Source: an uncultured Chloroflexota bacterium (lineage in GTDB: Bacteria > Chloroflexota > Anaerolineae > Aggregatilineales > Phototrophicaceae). From it: DNA of 6,182 nucleotides. Location: NCBI GenBank assembly GCA_903904765.1, contig CAIVEA010000146.1:1-6182 (forward strand), read 5' to 3'. Shown in pieces: positions 1 to 5,197 of this stretch. The number at the start of each line of letters is the position of its first letter. Position 1 is the stretch's first letter. A program made the translations under genes and the position numbers. The notes under the pieces were generated by a model. The model was not told where the DNA came from, did no database searches, and saw only the letters and a program-made list of their open reading frames with translations.

Positions 1-100
1 CCAGTTCAAAGGCGGGTAAGGTGTTCATGGGAGCGTAGGCACTCGCGCCACGATGCCCTATTACGAGCGTTTCACCTTTGTAAATGTACTCTAAAGCCAT
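1..100 (-). CDS. Glycerophosphodiester phosphodiesterase family protein (N-terminal fragment, runs off left edge)
   Basis: Only the first 33 codons are inside the window; the rest lies beyond position 1. The translation contains GHRGASAYAP followed by MNTLPAFEL, which matches the N-terminal signature of the GDPD family (His-Arg-Gly, then normally Glu-Asn-Thr, then a helix). Family members hydrolyse glycerophosphodiesters to glycerol-3-phosphate plus an alcohol on a TIM barrel with a divalent metal. The metal ligands and second catalytic His expected further on cannot be seen. No signal peptide precedes the HRG motif, so a cytoplasmic enzyme is likely. The start is an ATG with an AAGAAGGA ribosome site 7 nt upstream, embedded in the end of the kinase gene; only 4 nt separate the kinase stop from this ATG, so it is the last visible gene of the operon. 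Odd point: Met replaces the usual Glu of the ENT motif. Confidence 0.85.
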   Translation of the reverse strand, partial: MALEYIYKGETLVIGHRGASAYAPMNTLPAFEL

Positions 101-104
101 CTTC

Positions 105-1100
105 TCATCCTTCTTTACTCGCAGGTTTAATTTGTTCCAGCACGCGCTTGGCGCTCGTAATCAGGTTGGGGCGCAGGCTGGCGTATGGTAGATTGACCTG
201 TTCCATCGCCAGAAGCACCGCACCGACGACGGGAGGGGCGTTCAGGGGAACGAGACGTGCGCCCGGCGCGACTTGCTGGATGATCTGGTGCATAGTTTCG
301 GCTAACAGCGGGTTGCCTTTATACAGACTGCCCGTGAGGACAACTTCAAATTCTTGAGTTTCGAGTTCCAACTGGCGTATGACTCCGATGGCGGATTCGG
401 CTAGCTCGCGCCCCATCCAGCGGATGGCTTCAATGGCGCAAGTGTCACCTTCGACGGCAGCTTCAAAGACGACGTGGGCAGCGTGGGCAGTCAAGTGGTA
501 GCGATCCCGCGCTAATCCTTCGAGCAGGTCAACAACATCCTGCGCTCCTATATGACGCAGGAATTTTTCGGTCATGAGGGTGTGTGGGCCACGTTTGCAC
601 CATGCTTTCGATACAGCTTCTACACCCCGTGCGGCGAGATCGGTGCCTCCGCCATATTCGCCTGACCAACTACCTGTGCCTGCAATGCGGCCTTCGCGCC
701 CCTGAGCATCGCGACCGCGACAATTGTTCCCCGTACCTGCGACTACGCTTACGCCCCAGCCGGTGCTTGAACCTGCGATCAGGCCGATGACGGCATCGTT
801 GACGAAGGCATAGGGGGTGATGTTCAGGCTGGCGATGGCTTCATCGTGGGGGGCGTAGTCCTGCGGCCAATCGTAACCGGCGATTCCTAAGCCCATCGCC
901 TGAATCTGACTGCTCTGTAAGCTGGCACTGCGGAGCGCATCGGAGGTGATCTGGTGCAGCACGGCACGCAGTCCCTCGTAGCCGATGACTTCCTGATTGC
1001 CCGTTCCGGCGGCGCCGATTCCGAGGGCGTTGCCTTGCGAATCGGCAATTAGAGCGTGGCTTTTCGTCCCGCCGATGTCTATGCCGAGGAAATAGTTCAT
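105..1100 (-). CDS. BadF/BadG/BcrA/BcrD-type ATPase family kinase, probable N-acetylglucosamine (amino-sugar) kinase
   Basis: The 331-residue product has the actin/hexokinase ATPase fold of the NagK-like branch of the BadF/BcrA family, which phosphorylates GlcNAc or related sugars at O6 with ATP. Visible elements are the phosphate-1 loop GIDIGGTKS (residues 6-14), VNDAVIGLIAG (100-110) whose Asp102 is the likely catalytic base, the phosphate-2 loop VVAGTGNNCRGR (119-130), GTGSWSGEYGGG (141-152), and the adenosine motif VLTGSLYKGNPLL (254-266) followed by a GAVLLA helix (293-298). Length is typical of the family, and no signal peptide or membrane segment is seen. The ATG overlaps the deacetylase stop as ATGA, implying translational coupling; only a weak AGAG lies upstream. 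Its neighbours, a ChbG-type deacetylase and a GH4 phospho-glycosidase, favour GlcNAc, glucosamine or a beta-linked amino-sugar disaccharide as substrate. Glucosamine kinase or another sugar kinase is possible; the exact sugar cannot be read from sequence. Confidence 0.88.
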   Translation of the reverse strand: MNYFLGIDIGGTKSHALIADSQGNALGIGAAGTGNQEVIGYEGLRAVLHQITSDALRSASLQSSQIQAMGLGIAGYDWPQDYAPHDEAIASLNITPYAFVNDAVIGLIAGSSTGWGVSVVAGTGNNCRGRDAQGREGRIAGTGSWSGEYGGGTDLAARGVEAVSKAWCKRGPHTLMTEKFLRHIGAQDVVDLLEGLARDRYHLTAHAAHVVFEAAVEGDTCAIEAIRWMGRELAESAIGVIRQLELETQEFEVVLTGSLYKGNPLLAETMHQIIQQVAPGARLVPLNAPPVVGAVLLAMEQVNLPYASLRPNLITSAKRVLEQIKPASKEG

Positions 1101-2002
1101 GACATACTCTGGCGCATGAGGTCGCGCAGGACACGATTGCCGATGAGTTGAATACCGGTGTTACGAATGTGGTCGCGCAGTTCTTCGCTGAGGAAGGCTT
1201 GATAGTCAGCTACGCGGCTCGGCCAGTCTGGACACATGGCGCGGAGTTCCGGGGTGTCGTGCGCGGGATGCAAGAAGAAGTGGGTGATGGTTCCGGGCTG
1301 ACGGGCATCTAGCTCGGCTTTGGCCTGCGCGACTCGATTTTCAGGGGTATCCAACGGTAGCCCCATCACATCATCGAGCAGCGGCACGCCCATCTCTTCC
1401 AAGCGTTCGACAGATTCGCGGCAGTAGCGGCCTAGTTCGGGGAAGGTGTCCCAAGCGGTGAAACCGATTTGGTTCGCACGCTGCAAGATTGAGGGTGGGA
1501 GGCGATATTCCAGCGCCAGTTCGACATAGCTCTGAACGAAGGTCGGATGCCCGATTGCGCCCATGTGACTGTCTATGTGGGTGACATCAATGCCTGCTGC
1601 CAGCGCACGTTCGATCTGCGCCCGCATTTCGGCTTTGCCCGCTTCTGGCGTGGCGGCGGCGTATAGGCCAGCGTGACGACGGAAGAAGTAGCCTTCGTCG
1701 TCAATCAGGCCACTGGCGCGGTCTTGAGTGGAAATGGGTGCCCAGCGGCAGTTTGACCATTCGCTGTTGAGGGTGAGGTGTACGCCCATATCTACGTCGG
1801 GATGTTGGCGGCAGTGGGCGGCAGTTTCGGAGAACCACGCGCAGGGAACCATGACGGCTGTCGAAGTGACCAAGCCGAAGTCGAGCAGGTTCTTAATGGC
1901 TGGCAGAACGCACTGGGCGCTGCCTGCGTCGTCAATGTGCAGAATGACAGCGCGATCCCGGTCATCTAACCCTAGACGGCGCAGTACAGGATTTGGTTTC
2001 AA
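1097..2002 (-). CDS. ChbG/HpnK (YdjC) family carbohydrate deacetylase
   Basis: The 301-residue product belongs to the YdjC/ChbG family, metal-dependent deacetylases of N-acetylated sugars such as chitobiose, with a distorted TIM barrel. Seen in order: HIDDAG (22-27), LVTSTAVMV (44-52), GVHLTLNSEW (73-82), THIDSHMGAIGHP (141-153) and a C-terminal FLHPAHDTPELR (243-254). Aligned by eye with E. coli ChbG (Asp11, His61, His125), the metal ligands correspond to Asp25, His75 and His146, all kept, so the protein should be active. The His-rich HHHVH of ChbG is here HMGAIGH, which marks a different subgroup. The start is TTG: an in-frame TAA lies 18 nt upstream (2018-2020), no ATG follows it before the HIDDAG motif, and a GGAG sits 9 nt before the TTG. 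It follows the GH4 gene by 76 nt and overlaps the kinase by 4 nt. Chitobiose-6-phosphate or a related acetylated sugar is the likely substrate by context; this is inference. Confidence 0.88.
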   Translation of the reverse strand: MKPNPVLRRLGLDDRDRAVILHIDDAGSAQCVLPAIKNLLDFGLVTSTAVMVPCAWFSETAAHCRQHPDVDMGVHLTLNSEWSNCRWAPISTQDRASGLIDDEGYFFRRHAGLYAAATPEAGKAEMRAQIERALAAGIDVTHIDSHMGAIGHPTFVQSYVELALEYRLPPSILQRANQIGFTAWDTFPELGRYCRESVERLEEMGVPLLDDVMGLPLDTPENRVAQAKAELDARQPGTITHFFLHPAHDTPELRAMCPDWPSRVADYQAFLSEELRDHIRNTGIQLIGNRVLRDLMRQSMS

Positions 2003-2011
2003 GGTCTTATT

Positions 2012-2015
2012 CTCC
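2012..2015 (-). promoter_or_regulatory. Ribosome binding site that decides the TTG start of the deacetylase
   Basis: On the minus strand GGAG lies 9 nt before the TTG at 2002-2000. The reading frame is closed by a TAA 18 nt upstream and offers no ATG until residue 51, beyond the metal-binding DD motif, so this site supports initiation at TTG. I saw no convincing promoter or terminator in the 76-nt gap between the GH4 stop and this start, which fits read-through from the GH4 gene. Confidence 0.7.
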
Positions 2016-2078
2016 GTTTATGGTGCGGCGAATCACATTTATGCAAAGTTTAACGAGATTGGCGTTGACCGAACATGA

Positions 2079-3359
2079 TTAGCTGGCGAACTGCGGTAAA
2101 TAGGCTTTGTTGGTCAGCAGCAGATCATCCAGCACGGCCTGTACCTTATCCGCCGATGGGCCAAGCGGGTGCGCCAGTAGTGCCTGATAGGCGGCGTTGC
2201 GATCTCCGTATACTGCGGCCTGCACGGTGAGTATTTCGTAGGATTTGATCTGCGCGATCAGGCCAAAACAGGCGGGCGGTAAGGGCTGGGCGGGCAGTGG
2301 ATGAATGCCTTTAGCATCCACGCGGCAAGGCATCTCCAGCACCCAATCGGCAGGCCAACCTCCGACTGCGCCCCGATGCGGCGTATTGACTTCGTGAATT
2401 TCGCCCATGTCGTTGTAGTGGGCGTTCAAAATCTGAGTGGCGACAGTGGAGTAATATGCGCCGCCGCGCTTCATCAGCCCTTCGGGCGGGGTGCTGCGAT
2501 CCGGTTCGGCATACTGTTTGAACAGCCCTTCCTCGATGGTCATGACTTCTTCGGCGCGGGAAGGTGGCCATGCTTTTTGCGATTCAAATTTGCGGTCGGT
2601 GTAGTAGAAGTATTGCAGGTAGTAATTGGGAATCATGCGGAGCGATTGCAGCAGTGGCACGTCCCAATCGGGATGGGAGGATTGGCGCATCTCCTCGATC
2701 ACACTTTCGAGGACGCGCGGCCAGACATCTTCGCCATCTACGGTGAGGCCACGATGCCACGTCAGGTGGTTTAAGCCGAGCGTATCGAGGCGCACCCGTG
2801 AGACTTCGACATCAATTCCCAGTCGGCGCAGCATGTTCATTTTGGTGCCGATGGGAACGTTGCACACGCCCACCGCCGGAACATCAGGCGCGTGGCGTGA
2901 CAGTGCTTCGGTGACGAGGCCAGCGGGATTGGTGAAGTTCACCAGCAGCGCCCCCGGCGCGAGTTCGCGCATGTCGGCGGCTAACTTGAGGATGACGGGG
3001 ATGGTGCGTAGGGCTTTCGCCATGCCACCGATTCCGGTTGTTTCTTGCCCGATCAAACCGTGCCGCAGACCGAGGTATTCATCTTCGCGCCGCGCTGCCA
3101 TCCAGCCTACGCGCAACTGCGTAGTAACGTAGGATGCCCCACGCACGGCTTCGCGCTGGTCGGTGGTCAGGTGTACTCGGAAGGGTGCGCCAGCGGCTTC
3201 GACCATGCGTTGTGCGAACTTACCGACGATCTCAAGGCGTTCGGGCAGCACGTCCATCAACCATAAATCGCGCACCGGAAACGAGTCCGTGCGTGCTAGA
3301 AAGCCATTGATGAGTTCCGGGGTGTAGGATGACCCACCCCCGATGACTGCAACCTTCAT
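2079..3359 (-). CDS. 6-phospho-beta-glucosidase, glycoside hydrolase family 4
   Basis: The 426-residue product is a GH4 enzyme. These cleave glycosides by an NAD+- and divalent-metal-dependent oxidation, elimination and addition route in the cytoplasm. The dinucleotide loop VIGGGSSYTPEL is at residues 5-16, the NFTNPAG motif at 141-147, the metal site at CNVP (166-169) plus LGLNHLTW (194-201) with His198, and the Tyr-rich IPNYYLQYFYY segment (243-253) should hold the catalytic base. CNVP is the signature of 6-phospho-beta-glucosidases (CelF/ChbF, BglT), in contrast to CDMP in 6-phospho-alpha-glucosidases and CHS/CHG types in alpha-galactosidases and alpha-glucosidases. Length matches the family (about 420-450). 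The ATG has a strong GAGGTGAG ribosome site 5 nt upstream, and a sigma70-like promoter lies about 50 nt before it. It is the first gene of the operon with deacetylase, kinase and GDPD. The substrate may be phosphorylated chitobiose, cellobiose or another beta-glucoside; no PTS component is present in the window. Confidence 0.93.
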   Translation of the reverse strand: MKVAVIGGGSSYTPELINGFLARTDSFPVRDLWLMDVLPERLEIVGKFAQRMVEAAGAPFRVHLTTDQREAVRGASYVTTQLRVGWMAARREDEYLGLRHGLIGQETTGIGGMAKALRTIPVILKLAADMRELAPGALLVNFTNPAGLVTEALSRHAPDVPAVGVCNVPIGTKMNMLRRLGIDVEVSRVRLDTLGLNHLTWHRGLTVDGEDVWPRVLESVIEEMRQSSHPDWDVPLLQSLRMIPNYYLQYFYYTDRKFESQKAWPPSRAEEVMTIEEGLFKQYAEPDRSTPPEGLMKRGGAYYSTVATQILNAHYNDMGEIHEVNTPHRGAVGGWPADWVLEMPCRVDAKGIHPLPAQPLPPACFGLIAQIKSYEILTVQAAVYGDRNAAYQALLAHPLGPSADKVQAVLDDLLLTNKAYLPQFAS

Positions 3360-3364
3360 ACAAT

Positions 3365-3372
3365 CTCACCTC
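3365..3372 (-). promoter_or_regulatory. Strong ribosome binding site of the GH4 gene
   Basis: Minus-strand GAGGTGAG is placed 5 nt before the ATG at 3359 (core AGGTG 7 nt before). It is the best Shine-Dalgarno match in the operon and fits the leading position of the GH4 gene. Confidence 0.75.
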
Positions 3373-3407
3373 TCTTCTACGGTATTCGATGTCCATATTC
3401 TCTTTAG

Positions 3408-3436
3408 ATTATCGCCAAGTCTGCCTGTGCTGCCAA
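3408..3436 (-). promoter_or_regulatory. Sigma70-type promoter for the GH4-deacetylase-kinase-GDPD operon
   Basis: Reading the minus strand, TTGGCA (3436-3431) and GATAAT (3413-3408) are separated by exactly 17 nt, each matching five of six consensus bases. Transcription would start near position 3401 and leave a leader of about 40 nt before the GH4 ATG. It lies just downstream of the hairpin that follows the arabinofuranosidase gene, so the four-gene operon can be transcribed independently. No obvious operator palindrome overlaps it. Confidence 0.6.
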
Positions 3437-3463
3437 TGTCCGCGCTGATGGTCACAGCAACTA

Positions 3464-3487
3464 AATACCCCTCGCGTGAGGGGTATT
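3464..3487 (-). terminator. Perfect 10-bp hairpin after the GH51 gene, probable terminator
   Basis: AATACCCCTC and GAGGGGTATT are exact inverted repeats around a 4-nt loop, beginning 27 nt after the arabinofuranosidase stop in its direction of transcription. The tract after the stem on the minus strand (TAGTTGCTG) is not a good U-run, so intrinsic termination may be weak or the hairpin may instead protect the mRNA 3' end. It separates the GH51 gene from the promoter of the next operon. On the plus strand it serves no visible gene. Confidence 0.55.
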
Positions 3488-3514
3488 CAGGCACAATGGT
3501 GCTAATGTGGCAGG

Positions 3515-5011
3515 TTAAGCGAACTGAATAGTTGCCATCGAGTGCGGGGGCAGTTCGACGCGCCACACGTTCGCACCATCTGCGCCCACGTTGAGCGCCG
3601 AGACTTTCACGTTGTCGGGGTGCTGGGCGCTGTTGGTGGCGCGGGGCGAATCGCCGGTTAGTACCTGGGCACTGTTGACGCGGTTGCAACCAGTAGCATT
3701 CAGGGTGATGCTGGCGGGTTGGTCGTAATGGCGGTTGATAAGCGTGACGGCTACCCCAGCTTCTGACGAGGAGGCTGTACCCGTGACGGCGCTCATGCGA
3801 TCGTTGCTGCCCTGCATGGTGGGACCATCGGTGACTTCGATGGGCAGCGCAATTGCGCCGAGGTGGGGCGTGTGCAGTTGCAGCGCATAATAGGTGGGCG
3901 TGACCCACATCGCCCCACCATCGGTCATGACGGGCGCATGCAGTACGTTCACGATCTGGGCGAGGTTCGCCAGCGTCATCACCTGACATTGACGGTGGAA
4001 GCCTTCGAGCGCAATGCCCGCCGCTAGCGCGTCACGCAGCGTTCCAGCCTGTTCGTAGGTGATGGGTTCGCGGTGAATGTCGTTGTTCGGCCCCCACGGA
4101 CGGGCTTCGGGATGCCATACGCCCCATTCGTCGAGCGCGATGCCGACGCGGTGGGTGCTGCTGCCGAGTGTGTCGCGCAGGTAGCCTGCGGTGCGGACGA
4201 CGAAATCTTCGGTGTCGTGGGCTTCTGCCAGCAGCGTGTAATACTGCTCCGGTGTGAAGTCCAGTTCGGGTCCGCCATTGATCCAGTAGCGGTGGATGGA
4301 GAAATGATCGGTGAGCGCCAGATGACGCTGGTTGGTCTGAATGAACTGCTGATTCCACGCATCATCATGACCGCAGGCCACAAGCTCAATGCTGGAGTCC
4401 ACATGGCGCAGCATGGTGGCATAGCGGCGGTATTCACGGGCATAGCTTTCGGCATCGTAGTTGCCGCCGCAGCCCCAATTCTCGTTACCCACGCCCCACA
4501 ACGTCACGCCGAAGGGTTGTTTCGAGCCGTTTGCAACCCGTTCGGCGGCGAGGGTGGTGTTGAGAGAACTATTGCAGTATTCCACCCAGTCGCACAATTC
4601 CTGTGGTGACCCGCTGCCCATGTTCCCAGCGAAGTAGGGTTCTGCCCCGAGCAAACGGCACAGGGCGATAAATTCGTGTGTGCCGAGGGTGTTGTCATCT
4701 TCGACGGTCAGACCGCAGGACAACCCCAAGCGGCGGATACGCTTGTCGGGCGCACCGATGCCGTCGCGCCAGTGATAGTGGTCGGCATAGCAACCGCCCG
4801 GCCAACGTAGCATGGGTACAGGCATGGCTTTGAGCGCGTCCACCACGTCTTTGCGGAAACCTCCATAGGTGGGGATGGCGGTTTGCTGTGTACCAAGCCA
4901 CAGGCCATCGTAGCAGCAGCGGCCTAGATGCTCGGCAAAATGTCCGTACAGACGGGGCGAAATCGTCCCTATCGGTTTGCTGGTGTGGACGGTTAAGCGC
5001 GATTCAATCAT
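3515..5011 (-). CDS. abfA: Alpha-L-arabinofuranosidase, glycoside hydrolase family 51
   Basis: The 498-residue protein is an intracellular GH51 retaining arabinofuranosidase that frees terminal L-arabinose from arabino- or arabinoxylo-oligosaccharides. With numbering from the chosen start, the (beta/alpha)8 barrel spans roughly 15-365 and a C-terminal beta-sandwich the remainder. Seen are SPRLYGHFAEHLG (18-30), MLRWPGGCYADHYHW (67-81), GVGNENWGCGG (173-183) with acid/base Glu177, FSIHRYW (237-243), and ALDEWGVWH (292-300) with nucleophile Glu295; these positions agree closely with Glu175 and Glu294 of the Geobacillus enzyme. No signal peptide is present. I chose the ATG at 5011 because GGAG (5021-5024) is 9 nt upstream; an in-frame ATG at 5026 would add five residues (MEFPF) but has no ribosome site. 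It is preceded by its own TATAAT-type promoter and followed by a hairpin, so it appears monocistronic, and it diverges from the DUF89 gene. Family assignment is very secure; the natural oligosaccharide is not known. Confidence 0.95.
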   Translation of the reverse strand: MIESRLTVHTSKPIGTISPRLYGHFAEHLGRCCYDGLWLGTQQTAIPTYGGFRKDVVDALKAMPVPMLRWPGGCYADHYHWRDGIGAPDKRIRRLGLSCGLTVEDDNTLGTHEFIALCRLLGAEPYFAGNMGSGSPQELCDWVEYCNSSLNTTLAAERVANGSKQPFGVTLWGVGNENWGCGGNYDAESYAREYRRYATMLRHVDSSIELVACGHDDAWNQQFIQTNQRHLALTDHFSIHRYWINGGPELDFTPEQYYTLLAEAHDTEDFVVRTAGYLRDTLGSSTHRVGIALDEWGVWHPEARPWGPNNDIHREPITYEQAGTLRDALAAGIALEGFHRQCQVMTLANLAQIVNVLHAPVMTDGGAMWVTPTYYALQLHTPHLGAIALPIEVTDGPTMQGSNDRMSAVTGTASSSEAGVAVTLINRHYDQPASITLNATGCNRVNSAQVLTGDSPRATNSAQHPDNVKVSALNVGADGANVWRVELPPHSMATIQFA

Positions 5012-5020
5012 GAACGGAAA

Positions 5021-5024
5021 CTCC
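5021..5024 (-). promoter_or_regulatory. Ribosome binding site that decides the GH51 start
   Basis: GGAG on the minus strand lies 9 nt before the ATG at 5011 and overlaps the alternative ATG at 5026. Upstream of 5026 the sequence is C-rich with no purine-rich site, so the downstream ATG is favoured. Confidence 0.6.
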
Positions 5025-5064
5025 ATTATTTTGGGTGAGGCAGCGAAGGAGGGATAACACGCAA

Positions 5065-5095
5065 ATTATAACCGTGTATGCGAGATTTCTGGCAA
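5065..5095 (-). promoter_or_regulatory. Probable promoter of the GH51 gene
   Basis: On the minus strand a perfect TATAAT (5070-5065) is preceded by TTGCCA (5095-5090) with a 19-nt spacer, slightly longer than ideal. Transcription would begin around 5058, giving a leader of about 47 nt. A short inverted repeat ACACG/CGTGT (5057-5061 and 5073-5077) brackets the -10 box and could be part of an operator, but the arms are only 5 bp long. Confidence 0.5.
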
Positions 5096-5152
5096 GCTGT
5101 GTGGATAGCCGATTTGTGGCTGAGGTAGGGGAAATTGCGAACAAGCGGTACT

Positions 5153-5175
5153 ATCATGAGCAGTTTTTACATGAT
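5153..5175. repeat. Short inverted repeat ATCATG-11 nt-CATGAT upstream of the DUF89 gene
   Basis: ATCATG (5153-5158) and CATGAT (5170-5175) are exact inverted copies separated by 11 nt, located 23 nt before the DUF89 start. It could be an operator half-site pair or a weak leader hairpin. Six-base arms can arise by chance, so this is only a candidate. I found no convincing plus-strand -35/-10 pair in the spacer; TACTAT at 5149-5154 is the best -10-like string but lacks a -35. Confidence 0.25.
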
Positions 5176-5183
5176 GCTGGATA

Positions 5184-5188
5184 AAGGA
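5184..5188 (+). promoter_or_regulatory. Ribosome binding site of the DUF89 gene
   Basis: AAGGA is 9 nt before the ATG at 5198. In-frame ATGs at 5156, 5171 and 5174 would lengthen the protein but have no comparable site, so 5198 is preferred. Confidence 0.65.
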
Positions 5189-5197
5189 ACGAATGTT

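Noticed and set aside
2003..2078. Possible internal promoter or terminator between the GH4 and deacetylase genes
   Set aside because: A CATAAA string is present on the minus strand, but no -35 at a proper distance and no stable hairpin could be found, so read-through from the GH4 gene is the simpler reading.
2626..3132. Plus-strand open frames of 168 and 157 codons opposite the GH4 gene
   Set aside because: The minus strand carries an intact, well-conserved GH4 protein here. The plus-strand translations are Ser/Arg-rich and motif-free.
3366..3989. A 207-codon open frame on the minus strand overlapping the end of the GH51 gene and crossing the hairpin and promoter
   Set aside because: It is in another frame of the GH51 coding sequence, is rich in Arg and His with low-complexity character, and runs through clearly non-coding signals. 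No ribosome site or recognisable motif was found.
5074..5184. Small plus-strand frame in the divergent spacer starting at GTG 5074, with an AGGAGG-like string at 5047-5052
   Set aside because: The ribosome-site-like string is 21 nt from the GTG, too far to act, and the frame overlaps the upstream part of the DUF89 signals. The string is better explained as the complement of the GH51 leader. A 16-codon frame from ATG 5078 has the same problem.
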